Assembly: GCA_030549205.1 (NCBI GenBank)
Contig: JAUKTV010000005.1
Coordinates: forward strand, 2,666,001 to 2,730,000
Source of the DNA: Apiosordaria backusii
Lineage: Eukaryota > Ascomycota > Sordariomycetes > Sordariales > Lasiosphaeriaceae
Reading direction: 5' to 3'
Length of the DNA: 64,000 nucleotides
A program made the translations under genes and the position numbers. Positions 45,589-57,444 of the stretch are shown one piece after another (the first letter of the stretch is position 1; each line of letters opens with the position of its first letter). Under the pieces are notes generated by a model. The model saw only the letters and a list, made by a program, of their open reading frames with translations, was not told the DNA's origin and did no database searches.

Positions 45589-47640
45589 TCATTCCTCTCC
45601 ACCAATCTTCCCACCAGTCTGCTGCTTCCAAGCATTGGCCATGGCGAGCAAGTTCGACAAGCTCTTGGTCTGTTGATCGTCTGCAGGGAAGATGTAGTCG
45701 ACATACTCCTCCCATGAGTCGTCCTCCAGCTTTCTCTTTTTCTTGGTCTTCCTCGGCATCTGTCTGTTCACCTTTTCGATATCCTCTGGTGAGCCGTGCG
45801 TCTTCTCGAACGCCAGCCATGCGTTGAGAAGTGATACCCGCTCGGCCTTGAGCTCCCTTTCCTTCATGCTCTTGAGTGCACGCTCGAAAATCTTGCGAGC
45901 CCGCTCCTTGGCCTCCTCGCTTACGGGACGCTCCTCGTCCTCGTCCTCCTCGCCGCCCTCGTCCGCTTCTGGAATGTTGATTTCGAACTGAGCGTAGCTG
46001 ATCCAGACCTTGGGATGGTCGGCCTTGGCCAGCAGGCGCTCGTACAGCTCGCGGGTCCTCTCGTATTCGCCCTCCTCTTCCTCGAAATCGATGTAGGCTT
46101 TCCACACCACTTCTGGCATGTCTAGCACTGGCTGGCTGATGGCGAGCTCAAAGATGGCGCGGGTCCGTTCTAGGTCGTCGAGGCCACGTTCGATTTCGGC
46201 CCACTTGATCCACGTTTGGCAGTTGGCTGGATTGTACATGACATGCTTCTCGTACAAGGTCCGGCACCGCTCGAACTCGTACAGCTTTTGCTCGAGGAGA
46301 ATGTACTCTTTGAAGAGCTTGTCCTTAGGACACATCCCAATCGCCCGTCCCAGGGTCTTTCGGGCCGTGGTAAGCTGTCCCTGCCGGATCTCAAAGTGAG
46401 CCTTGGCGACCCAGATTTTGGCAAAGGTGAACTTCTTGTGAGGTATAAGTCCCAGGCAAGTGTCGTAGATCTGCCGGGCACGTTCGATGTCTTTGGCTTC
46501 CCTCTCCTCCCATATGGCGTAGAAGAGAAATAAAAAGATGTACCTCCTCCAGTGCCGCTTCTCCTGAGTGGGTGGTACTTGAGCGATTGCCTTTTCATAA
46601 ACCTCACGGACACGGTCTGCATTTCCTCCACTCTCTTCCAGCCTAGCAAAATCAAACCACACATCATAGTTCTTGGGGTTCTCTTTCACCTGTTCCTCAT
46701 AGAGCCTTCTCCGCTTCGTAATGATAACGTCTTCGACGCCTTCTCGGTCACCAAACTGCTTTTCAAAGGTGGTGTACTGCGCGTGAAGGATCATGGATTT
46801 AGACCTCGGGAGATTGTCGAGACCGAACTTGTAGATGGCGCGCGCTCTTTCATACTCGCCCAAGCGTGCCTCATATCTTGCAAAAGCGATGAATATCTTT
46901 TCATCCACCGCGTCGTCACCCAAGAGTTCGGCGATGGTCTGTATGGCCGTCTGGAAGACTTCGCGCACCAAATCGGTCGTTCCATGTTCCTCCTCGAATT
47001 TAGCCCATTTCAACCAAGTCCTAGGCTCCGGATGTACGGCGGTGAAGGCGCGGAAGATCTCTCTCGCCCTGTCGTACTCGCCATAGCGCTTCTCGAGCCG
47101 AATATAGGCGGCCCACGCGTTCTCATCAGGGTGCCATTGCATCCATCGATCAAACACTTGACGGGTTCCGGGGATGTCTCCGAGCATCTCCATGACATAC
47201 AGATACTTGTACCACAGAGACGACACCCGAGGCAGTCGGGTGACTGCGCGGTCGAGAAGATTGCGGGCATGGTTGATGTTGCGGCTCTTGATCTCAGCCT
47301 CGATGTATCGGATCCAAAGCTGAGTGTTATTGGGGTGAACATCGAGGGCGCGCTCAAAGACAGACCGGGCGCGCGCGAGTTCTTTCTGCTCGAGCTCCCA
47401 CTGGGCATACTGAAGCCAGTTTGCTAATCGAACGCGGTTTCGGCGAACATAGTCTTCGTACTCGCGACGTTTCCGGCCTTGGTACTCCTTCAGCTCTTCC
47501 AGATCCTCAAAGCGCTGTGTTGGTCTCTGCAAAGAAACTTCCTGTCGGTCGACGGCTTCGCGAAGCAGTTGCTCGGCTGAAATCTGCACAGGAGCGGCGG
47601 CCTTGTTCTTGACCCTCGGTGGGCCTCGTGAGACCTCCAT
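45589..47640 (-). CDS. clf1: Clf1/Syf3 (Crooked neck) HAT-repeat splicing factor
   Basis: A single exon of 683 residues, the usual length. It starts MEVSRGPPRVKNKAAAPVQI and is built from about 15 half-a-TPR repeats of the form WxxYAxxE...RARxVFERAL, from LANWLQYAQWELEQKELARA to the C-terminal KVWISYAQFE. An acidic insert (EADEGGEEDEDEERP) comes before the last repeat, and there is a basic end (PRKTKKKRKLED). Clf1 is a scaffold of the Prp19-associated complex that helps admit Prp19/U5 into the spliceosome and stays through catalysis. It is divergent from prp31, another spliceosome gene, with 360 bp between the start codons. Confidence 0.96.
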   Translation of the reverse strand: MEVSRGPPRVKNKAAAPVQISAEQLLREAVDRQEVSLQRPTQRFEDLEELKEYQGRKRREYEDYVRRNRVRLANWLQYAQWELEQKELARARSVFERALDVHPNNTQLWIRYIEAEIKSRNINHARNLLDRAVTRLPRVSSLWYKYLYVMEMLGDIPGTRQVFDRWMQWHPDENAWAAYIRLEKRYGEYDRAREIFRAFTAVHPEPRTWLKWAKFEEEHGTTDLVREVFQTAIQTIAELLGDDAVDEKIFIAFARYEARLGEYERARAIYKFGLDNLPRSKSMILHAQYTTFEKQFGDREGVEDVIITKRRRLYEEQVKENPKNYDVWFDFARLEESGGNADRVREVYEKAIAQVPPTQEKRHWRRYIFLFLFYAIWEEREAKDIERARQIYDTCLGLIPHKKFTFAKIWVAKAHFEIRQGQLTTARKTLGRAIGMCPKDKLFKEYILLEQKLYEFERCRTLYEKHVMYNPANCQTWIKWAEIERGLDDLERTRAIFELAISQPVLDMPEVVWKAYIDFEEEEGEYERTRELYERLLAKADHPKVWISYAQFEINIPEADEGGEEDEDEERPVSEEAKERARKIFERALKSMKERELKAERVSLLNAWLAFEKTHGSPEDIEKVNRQMPRKTKKKRKLEDDSWEEYVDYIFPADDQQTKSLSNLLAMANAWKQQTGGKIGGEE

Positions 47641-48000
47641 CGCGATGTGGTTTCCTAAGCTTTTCGGGACTTCGTTCGATGAGGGAAGAGGGCTGCTTGT
47701 GGGTTTTCAGGTTGATTTCGTTGGAGGATGGAGGACGACTGACTGTTTACTGCAACAATTCCTTACCCATGTCACACAGCGCCAAGAGTTGGTGTTGTGG
47801 GGCCTCTACTGCACTGGACCCACCCGACTTTTTAAACCAAGCAATTGACCAAACCGGCCTTCAACCAAATTCCGCGACGAGTAACATATACGGAGTAAGA
47901 GTTCACGACCATCCTTTCTTTTGTGTGTTCGCTCTTGAATCAAGGCTATCTCAGCAACACGCAATAATCACCGACACATCTATCACGCGCGTACCAAAAC
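47641..48000. promoter_or_regulatory. Divergent promoter shared by clf1 and prp31
   Basis: The 360 bases between the two start codons must hold both promoters. A TTTAAA-like A/T stretch near 47830 and an A-rich stretch just before the prp31 ATG are visible. No named factor site is clear. Confidence 0.6.
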
Positions 48001-49917
48001 ATGTCAAGTTACGCGGACGAGCTCCTCGACGACTTCGGAGGCGAATTCGGAGAAGAGCAACAAGGCAACGATGACGATTTCTTTACCGATGAAGGACTTG
48101 CAAATGGCGCCCAGATTGATACGGCCATGGGAGAAGCGCGCGACGAGGGCGATGAAAATGAAGACGCGGATATGGTGGATGGGGAAGATGCAATAGCCGG
48201 TGAAGATGAGGCCGAAGCCAAGGCGAAGATCGAGAAGATGAACCTGGGCGCTGTCCGTGACGTTCGCACTGTCGCAGGTCTTTTGAAGACATTGAAGCCT
48301 GTTCTCGAGGTTAGTAATGCCTATACCCTACTGCGCTCCCCGGAGAATGCCATGAACAGTGGAAAAGTGTTTACATCTCTCTTTTGGAACAATAGCCCTG
48401 ACAGTTTGTCTCGAACGTTGCAGAAAATCGCACATTACGAAAAACAGCCTGCCCAGTCAGTCGACAACGTGGGCAGCGTGGAAGACCATCCCGAGTACCA
48501 CCTGTTGACCCAGTCAAACAGTCTATCAACTCAGATCGACAACGAGGTCGCTCTTGTACACAAGTTCATCAGAGATCACTATTCGGTCCGATTCCCAGAG
48601 CTCGAGACGCTCATCACCAACCCGTTAGAATACGCAAAGGTGGTTGCTTGTCTTGGAAATGGACCGATGGACTCGGATAGCATCAAGGGCCTTCTGGAGT
48701 CAACAAATAACCCCCTGGGAGTTTCACTCAAGAAGGTCCTGGACGGGCCGTCATTGATGATCGTCACCGTGGAAGCGACGACATCCAAGGGACAGCCTAT
48801 GCCTGAAGAAGAGCTACAACGAGTGGTACAGGCTTGCGAGATGGTTATCTCGCTGGATCAAGCCAAGAAGACACTGACCCAGTACGTGCAATCGCGCATG
48901 AACATCTTTGCACCAAACTTGACGGCTCTAATTGGCTCTCTCACCGCCGCACAACTCCTGAACCAAGCCGGCGGTCTTACCGGTCTCTCCAAAACCCCCG
49001 CTTGTAACTTACCAGCCTGGGGGTCCAAGAAACAGAACAGCTCAGCTCTTGCCACGAACGTCGGTGTTCGCCAGCAAGGCTTCATCTTTCAAGCACCCAT
49101 CATTCGTGAGGTTCCAAGCGACCTCAAGAAACAAGCCATGAAGATGTTTGCAAACAAGATTGTCATGTGCGCCCGTACCGATTGCTTCCACCAATTCCGC
49201 GATGGGTCGGAGGGAGAGCGCCTCCGAGACGAGTGCCTCGACCGCCTGGACAAACTCCAGGCCAAACCGAACAGCAAAGGCGCCCGCGCCCTACCAGCCC
49301 CAGACGACAAGCCCAGCAGGAAACGTGGTGGCCGCCGCGCCCGCAAAGCAAAGGAGGCAACCGCCATGACAGAACTGCGCAAGGCCCAAAACCGCGTCGC
49401 CTTTGGCAAGGAAGAAAAGGAGGTCGGCTATGGTGTAGGGGACAGCACAAAGGGCATGGGTATGATCGGTCAGCGCGACGATGGAAGACTACGGGCAGTC
49501 CCAATCGATCAGCGTACGCGCGCAAAACTCAGCGCGAAGAGCAAAGGGTGGGGAGGGGCGAGTTCTATTGGGGGCGCTTCGTCTTCGCTCAGGAGTCTTA
49601 CTGGCGGTGGAGTAGGCAATATCAGCCTGGCGAGCAAGGGGCTGCGTACCTCGGGCGTGGGGACGAGTTTGGGGGGTGGCACGACAGCAGGAACTGTCTC
49701 TTCGCTTGCATTTACGCCTATGCAAGGCTTGGAGCTTGTTGACCCGAAGGCGATGGCTGAGAGCAAGAAGAGAAAGGCGGAGGAGGACAGGTGGTTCAAG
49801 GGGGGGACATTTACTCAGATTAGTGGTGGGTCGAGTGGAGGGAATGGGAGTGGTGTGTTTAAGAAGCCTGAGTTACCGCCTGCTAAGAGGGTTGATACTG
49901 GGTCTACAAAGTCTTGA
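48001..49917 (+). CDS. prp31: Prp31, U4/U6 snRNP splicing factor
   Basis: A single exon of 638 residues. An acidic N-terminus (to about 80) leads to a coiled-coil and the Nop domain, with LTALIGSLTAAQLLNQAGGLTGLSKTPACNLPAWG (positions about 309-343), then the RNA-binding end of that fold, IVMCARTDCFHQF. The Prp31 C-terminal domain follows: KRGGRRARKAKEATAMTELR, QNRVAFGKEE and the Gly/Ser-rich tail. Prp31 binds the U4 snRNA 5' stem-loop together with the 15.5K/Snu13 protein and ties U4/U6 to U5. The family signature NPLEY is visible at about 208. The gene is in a head-to-head pair with clf1. No frameshift or missing region is seen. Confidence 0.95.
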   Translation: MSSYADELLDDFGGEFGEEQQGNDDDFFTDEGLANGAQIDTAMGEARDEGDENEDADMVDGEDAIAGEDEAEAKAKIEKMNLGAVRDVRTVAGLLKTLKPVLEVSNAYTLLRSPENAMNSGKVFTSLFWNNSPDSLSRTLQKIAHYEKQPAQSVDNVGSVEDHPEYHLLTQSNSLSTQIDNEVALVHKFIRDHYSVRFPELETLITNPLEYAKVVACLGNGPMDSDSIKGLLESTNNPLGVSLKKVLDGPSLMIVTVEATTSKGQPMPEEELQRVVQACEMVISLDQAKKTLTQYVQSRMNIFAPNLTALIGSLTAAQLLNQAGGLTGLSKTPACNLPAWGSKKQNSSALATNVGVRQQGFIFQAPIIREVPSDLKKQAMKMFANKIVMCARTDCFHQFRDGSEGERLRDECLDRLDKLQAKPNSKGARALPAPDDKPSRKRGGRRARKAKEATAMTELRKAQNRVAFGKEEKEVGYGVGDSTKGMGMIGQRDDGRLRAVPIDQRTRAKLSAKSKGWGGASSIGGASSSLRSLTGGGVGNISLASKGLRTSGVGTSLGGGTTAGTVSSLAFTPMQGLELVDPKAMAESKKRKAEEDRWFKGGTFTQISGGSSGGNGSGVFKKPELPPAKRVDTGSTKS

Positions 49918-52900
49918 TTTCTTTTGTGGCGGTCAGTTCAGGGCTCGGTGACGAAGACTAGAGACATGCACTAGTGCAATCAGGGCCTCAGTTAAGACTA
50001 TTGTATATGTACTTTGATATTAATTAGACTTTTGGTCTGTTTAGCCATGGTATCATGCCGTTTGCTACGCTCTGGATATAGTAGAAAGTGTCGTTTTTTT
50101 CTGTATTAGGGGTTCATTGTTTTATGCTAGACGTGTAAGGAACCTCACTCAGCCCCATCTTGTGTCGGTCACTACCTCCGGGTATGCCACCTTCTTCCAC
50201 TGTACCTAAGGTCCATCATATTGCGCTGTGACATGTTGAGGAAGGTCGGGCTCGTGACTACATGTTTTAACTGACCTGATCTGACGTAGGCTTAGTCGGT
50301 GTTACAATATACCTATGCCAGGGCCGTCTAATGTCCTGATGGACAATTCTACGTGTATTGCCTAGATGCAACGTCATGAAGACATGTAGAAGCCGGATGG
50401 AAAAGTATGTACATACAACCATAGATTGTGCAGCAAGGCTTTGATCCGGCCCAAATAGGCATATCCCTCTCATTCTTTCCTTCCTGGACAGACCTTCAAG
50501 AGATGCTTCAACAGCATACTTGCCTCGATGCGGCCACCACAACTCTACATCATCCTCATTCAGTTTTGTCTCTACATGACCCGTCTGTGCAAGGCAATGC
50601 GCCATCGTATATGCTACTCGATATGTACGTTTATTCTGCATGCAGGAAACGTCATGTTTGACCTAGAGTCTTCCACCAAACTCGTTGTGATTGCAGGGCA
50701 CACGCTGGATTCAGTTCTCGGCGGCTTCGGGATGGACCCAAGGGCCGGGGATCAGGAGCAGCGTTGAGGGTGTGTATGCAGAAGTTTTGCCTTGGACAAC
50801 CTCGAGGCCTCAATGAAGACCTAAGCGACCAGCTTACCACCGGGCAGACGATGATGACCAAGGGCCCAGCACAGACAGGCTAGCTAGTCAATGCCCTCGA
50901 GTACTCGTTGTCGATAAATGACGTAATCTTTGTATCTGCGTCGGGGCGGCCCCTCAGGAGAGAAGAGAAGTTCATGTTCCAAGAGCGAGCAGTTATCATC
51001 TTAAACTTCTCTTCGATACATCGAAGCACAGGATAAGATGTCTTTACAGACGCGGTTGATACCCGTTAGCAAACTTGTCAGCGAGTTAGGCTCAGTTCAA
51101 GCTCGCTCGCTCAGAAGTGACGGGAACGGAACACTGAAGAACGGATCTGCTGAAAGAAGGCGCAATAGACACATAGCCGACCTCAGTATTGTTGCGGACA
51201 TGAACATAGGGTATCAGGATTACGGTGATGAGCCGCAACACGAACCATAGGAGGAAAGTTAGAGGCCAGAGTCTCCTCACACTCGACGTCAATCTCGGGC
51301 ACCTAATCATCAAAGCTAGAGGTCTTCTTGTTAAAATCCGAGTGTTTGTCCTTGGGGCATTTATCCTCGTTTGATGGCCAGGCCATTGTTAATCAGATAC
51401 AACTGGGCCCTTCTCTGGGATCGTAACGTCGTGGACAGAGCGGTCTTTGCTGCCGGGGCAGCGCGAGCAAACAGCCGCTTGCTAGGTAAACGTTCGTTCT
51501 TTGTCGTTTGATGCCAACATGGTCAATTCCCGTTACTTGGGACGGTATCGTGATATTTGTCAGGAATAGTGAGGACTTGGGCTTTGGCAGGTCATGGAGG
51601 GCGCACTGGATATATCTCGCCATGTAATTCACAACGTTATTTCAGAGACCAGGCCAACCGACATTCTAACAAGTTTCTGTTTGTCATAAGTGACCCAAGG
51701 TTTTCGAATCAGCTCATCGCAAGCCTTTGCCAAGGCCAGTGTTACTCAGATGGAGGATCTATGGATGAGCACTGACATGAGTAAACTGCGCTCACCGCTA
51801 TATACGATGCCTGGATGTCCTAGAAAAGGATCAAATAGAAGCTTTTATGTTGGGAAAGAATACAATGCTATCCGAAAGTTTCACGGCGTGAAAACCAAGA
51901 AAGGACTTGGAGAAGGTGGAATTACCTCCTCAGAGATAATCTATGGAGTCGGGAGACTCCTCCGGTGACTCCATACGCTGTAGGCAAAAAACGGTGTTGA
52001 ACAGGCCTTAAAAACAATTAACAGACCGCTCAGGATAGTTGATAGGCCTTGAAGATAGTCGATAGGTCCTTTAAGATAGTAGACAGGCTTGATAAATAGT
52101 TTCATAGGTATTTAAATATACTTGAAACGTCTATGGCTAGTAGTCCTATGCAGTAAGTTGTATAGGTAGCGGTGCTTGTTGTTGTGTCTAGGGCGCGCTC
52201 TGATATCACAGCCTGGAACTGGAATGATTTGCAGAAGTCGGGCCTACCAGACTTCGCAGACACTTAGATCAATCAAGATGTCGCCATGAAAGTTATGTCC
52301 AATGCCTGGATAACCTAGGGGAGTTTGATGACCGATGACGGGACTCAACTGGGCTGAAGTGGCCTTTTTTGAGTTGGCTGGTGGCCGTCTCGCACCACAA
52401 ACAACACCTGGAAATTCAACCAGGAGTAACTAAGGTAGTTGCAGTTTTTGTCAGGCCTCGGTATGCGAAGCTAGCTGGGAGAAACAGGTTATTAGAACTA
52501 AGAATGATTGAAAAAGGTGGTATCGCAGCGAAAATAGTTTGCAGATCATGATGCTTAGCAATAGCAATCGGATAAACCTGTGTAGAGCATCCTGAACCTT
52601 GAGCGGGAGAATCTGGGTGGGCAGTGCACTTGAGCCACTCATTTGAAAAGTGCTGATCTTTCTTTGCACCTCCCCTGAACCCTGCACAGGTTCCCCTCGT
52701 TGTGTGGCGGACCCTGCTGGTGTGATGGGATTCTTTCAAAACGCATGTTCATTCTTGCAAATGCCCTTGTTTCACCACCAAATTGCCGTCGTGCCCAGCC
52801 TTAGAGTGGTGCTCAGACCTCTTTTCCACAAATCGCAGGCAATATTATGCTTGGCCAAGTACACTACCAAACAAGTCCTACATTTGGAGAGAGGTAATGG

Positions 52901-55900
52901 TCTGCTGTGCGCTCCTCCTCAGCACCGTCTTACCCAATTACAAGGCTCTTGGGACACACCACAAGAGTCTGCCGTTATCTCTGCCTATCTTTGCCCAGAT
53001 TTGGAGATTGGAGATGTCACCCCATAGCCGCTATGGCAAACCTATCGAATCACCAGGCTCGGGGCAACCATGTTTCCATCTGCTGATTTCAGGAGAGAAG
53101 TGCGTGTGAGTGTGAGTATCAAAAGAGTGGGTGTGTGGATGGTCAAAAAAAAGAAAAAGCGTTGTACCCCATGCATCTCGATGATACTGCGATGTGGCAA
53201 TTGGTTAGGAATGACACACCGCATGAAAGTGCCATGGGATTTGATTTTTGATCGAGGAACGCCATGAGCGCGAATTCTTTGCCCATGATTCTGCGACGCA
53301 ACCCCAAGTCAGTTCCGCTCGCACTAGGTGGCCGTGTGTGCCGTTCTCCCTCGATCGAGTTCTGATTCTCGATCAAATCTTTTCCTGTTGATTTGTGATG
53401 ATGGCGATCCCGAGAGAGAGCGGTGCCTGCCGGCTGAGTGATTGAAGGATTGACGTTTGTTTTGCGTGCATCTTCTCATCCTGTCACTCTGCATCGACGG
53501 ATCACTCCGTTGCTGCTCTCGACGTGCGGATAGACAAGCCCCTACACCATCCAATGCAGCCATGGTTTGGATCAAAGGCGGTATTTGCTGCACAGCTTGC
53601 TTTTCAGGCGATATCCAGAGTTTGGCCGGGGTTGGTGCTCGTTCCATTTTGCAGGCCGTTTGCGTGAAGGGCTCGGGAGGGGATGCTTCTTCCAAAGGCG
53701 GGGTTGGACGCAACCATTATTACGATGAAGTTATGAAATGTCTGCAGCTGAAACTACTCAAAGTTATCATGGGTGAGTGAGAAATGCAGACGCCAGGAAT
53801 CGGCGCAACAACTCGGACAGCACCATCAGGCTGGGTTGACTGTTTGATTGATGCTTGCTCACCTGGCGAATGGTCTGTTGGATCGCAGGGATGGTGCATA
53901 CTATTTCAACACTTGATTCCGATGGCAGCGGGCACTCGCGACCATCGCTCGTGCGACTTCATTTCGGCGAATATTCATGTTGACAGCATGGTGAAGAGGC
54001 GTTTTTTGTGCTGCATCGTGCAACTGTATCTGAGTTTGATTTTGGAGGCTTTCCAGGTGAGTTGATTAAATCCAGGCCGGTGCCCAAGCTGCGAATGTGT
54101 GATGGTTGGGAACTGATAGGAGGGCGCTCGGCAAAAAAGATGCAGGCCCCACTCTGCCAAGTTTTGGAGAAGAGGAGAGTCAGAGGGGTGACTGTCCGGA
54201 ATAAATCGTCCGGTCGCTGGTCCCTGACTTGATGGCTACGGACGTCGTTCGTTGTCGTCATTCACACGCTAACGTCTTCCGAATGGGGGTTTGCCCTGGT
54301 TGTCACACGATGTATCCAAATGTACTGTACATACACAACACCTGGGGTACCTGTACATACTGGCTCCAAGGAACTGGGGGTCATCTCAAGTGGGGCCGTT
54401 CCCGCGAATTGAGTGCAGGGTCTTTTTTCGATTCTCTAGTAAAATCACGATCGTGAATTGTGATCATGACCACCGATGCCGATTTCGATTGTTGGTCCCT
54501 TTGGCCATTTTTTCTGGGCAGCCTTCTAGCGATTCTCGTTCCAAGGCAATCTGAGGCAATCTTTCCACGTTATCCGTGACCCCTATCAAGTTCCAACAAC
54601 CCCGTCGTCGGGTTGACTTCCGCCCAGCAACACAACGGTCGACTCGTCGCCAGTTCCAAGTTCCAACCCGAGCTCCCGCGTCCCGCTCTCGGCATGCCCC
54701 TGGCATCTCCCGAATTGCCCTAGTTGACCATCTTTGTGACCCCCGTCCTCCGGACCTTTTGATCCTATGCTCTTTGTTCACTTGGAACCTGCCAACTTGG
54801 ACAGCAATTTATTATTATTAAAGTCTCTCGAGGAATGTAAAAGAATTGAAAACTGCGCTAGCTGGCGTTGCCAAGACCGCTTCGTTTTCAAGGGTTCAAG
54901 GGTCCCATACCCCATCAAATATTTCCAAAGATGAAAGCTGATAAGGTGACAATGCATACACCCGTGGTAGGCACCGAGAAGGTCAAGTTAGGCAATTCGC
55001 GTCCGCCCAATTATCAAAGAAGCACTCATCCCCTCAACTATAGTAGCGCTGGGAGCACATGGCAGTTTTGGTATGAGCTGTTCCCAAGTTTTGGATCGGT
55101 GAAATCATCGCACATGGTGTATACAATTTGGCGGTGCGGAGTATCCATACACTCACCCCAGGGCCTCAAAGTACGTACTTCTACCTAGGCGAGTTCGGAG
55201 AGGGTTCGTGTTGGTCCCCTGGTCCCTTGTGAGTTGAAGCGACATTCCCCACTGACTTGAAAGTCCGATTATTGGTCCATTCACCCTGGAAGATCGGAGG
55301 TTTTGTGCGAGTTGGCTGTCAAGGAGCTGCGTTGTCATGCACACATGGAGAGAGCTGCAAAACACCGCACCTCATTTTGCGATATTAGCCACTTGCCATG
55401 AGCAATATGTAAAGTCATATGGCCGTGTGGCCGTCTGAGTCCGCAGATACAACCCCACGGGTGCTCAGGTAAACCTGTTGTTGCTCAAGGACTACACGAC
55501 GATCACTGGCACGCGACGCAGGTTCTGGTAACACAGGGAAGCATCTACGATACCAAGGGATGCGGATTGTCAACAACCCCATGGTGAACGGGCATCGACA
55601 GACGGACCATTTTGGACCCTACACATCAGCCCCGTACGATGGACTTGAATTGTCTTGACAAGGACAAAATCAGAGCCTGAATGTCGGCAGGGTGCTGATC
55701 AGAGACAACGGACGCAGCCGAGTGTCCCTTCGTGCATATGGCTGGCTGCCTCGCAGTTGTTGCAGTGCTCTTCCAGCTACACGATTGATGAACCAGCCAT
55801 GTTGTAACGCGCATCGTCGTCCTGGGATATGACAACCCTGCAGATATCGACCCTGTTGACCGAATTCGCGGAGAAGCTGCATGGAAGGTCGTACGGAGGC

Positions 55901-57444
55901 GGCGGATCTGTACAGGTTCAACCCTGTCGGACGGAGGAGGGTTAGCTGAACACAAGACCTTCCCCTCGTCCATACAGCTGCTGAGGAGAGGCTCCGTGCT
56001 AAGACTCAGAAGCAGGACATTCGTGTGGGGGAGCTCGAGGGGAAAACAACTCCAGACCCCTGGCGCCGCTGACGTCATGCCGTGGGCAGGTATCTTTGGA
56101 AGAACAGCTCCGACTGACAGTCTGAGGATTAGCAGCATAGGGAGCCCATGTTAGAACAAAAATTACGGGTTGTTTGCAACTCGGGGGCGCCACGCTGCCG
56201 GCACACTTTGCCGAGCTGTTTTGTGACAATTTTGGGATGCATCTGCACAGGTTTTGAAGAAAGAAACCCGGTGAAGATCTGCCCACAACGCGGGACCCAA
56301 TCAGATTGTCTGGAGCCATCCCGCCGCTTGTCATTGATGGTAGGATTGCCTCGCGTCCCTGATCGACCCTGTCTCCATGAAAAGAAATGCGCCCGCCCTG
56401 TACCACCAGGACCCTCTCAGTGATGATCCTCGCATCCAACGGCCGCGCCCTCCTGCGACTCTACGTTCAGGTGGTGTCACATATCTCTCAACGCAATTGC
56501 TCTTTGCACGACCACAGATTGCGCAGGCCCAGTGAACACAAATGCTCGTCATGGGCAGCAGCACGGACAGGCACAGCTCAGGGTGAGAAAGGTATGTAAA
56601 TAAAAGATAAAACGTCGGATGGACAAGGGGTCATGGCCAGGGACTGTCCGTGTCTGGAGAAACGGTTGAGAAGGAAGCAAGACTCATTTCGTCATTAGTC
56701 CACTTTGTTGATAGCTAGATCCTGGGCTGCCATTGCGAGCACCCACCTGCTGCTTGCTATCTGGTGCGCTACCAAGCTGTGTATTGTATATACACTACCT
56801 GTATCTGCGAGAAAAAAATACACTACGCGACGTTCTCCTGTTCAGGGTCAGGAAAAACCGTTCCAATGCCATGGAGGAGAGCCAAATCGAGATTGTCAAA
56901 GCAAATCGGCCTTCTTACGCTATGTATTCCACAAGTACACAAGTACCTGTGCTTGGCCGCTAGGCCACCCGCCCATTCTGCCCACTCTGCCCACTTCTGC
57001 AGGGATTTTACTAGGTCCACACCACCCGGCCATCCACCTCCCGAGTCTCTTTGACCTGTCGTTGAGCTATCTGGGATGGCACGACCCGCTTTAGTGAAGG
57101 GAGCGAGAAGACCAGGGTAGATGGGGCATCTTGGTTTTCCCATCTCGATTCCCATCCATATTAAGCTCTGTTTCCCCCATCCATTCAAAGTCCTCCATCT
57201 CACACTAGGGTCCAAGTCTATCATCCTTCTTCCCCATCCTCTTCGGACAAATCTGTCCCCGGAAAGCCTCTCAGCCATCAACCTTGATGCACTCATAGCT
57301 CCCAGAAGCTTCCAAACCGTGGTAATAGCGGTTTAGTGCAGTGCCTTTCCCCAATATCCCTTAAGCCACAGCTGAGGATCTTTTTTAAACCTCTTTTCGC
57401 CCTTCCATTGGCCTCTTCCTTTCTTCCCAATAACACTGATCATC
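49918..57444. other. 7.5-kb gene-poor region upstream of the zinc finger gene
   Basis: This is the largest gap in the window. It contains only short open frames (most under 110 codons) without recognisable domains, and a degenerate dispersed repeat at 51995-52188. I see no intact transposase, terminal repeats or tRNA/5S gene. The last kilobase (56800-57444) is C/T-rich and probably the leader and promoter of the zinc finger gene. Confidence 0.55.
51995..52188. repeat. Degenerate dispersed repeat, copy B, with internal tandem units
   Basis: This is the partner of 29108-29277, same orientation. It is more A/T-rich than copy A; GCATTTGAATGC in copy A reads GTATTTAAATAT here, with mostly G-to-A and C-to-T changes. 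Three head-to-tail units of 20-21 bases related to GATAGTTGATAGGCCTTGAA run from 52034 to 52095. No complete open frame covers the copy. Confidence 0.6.
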
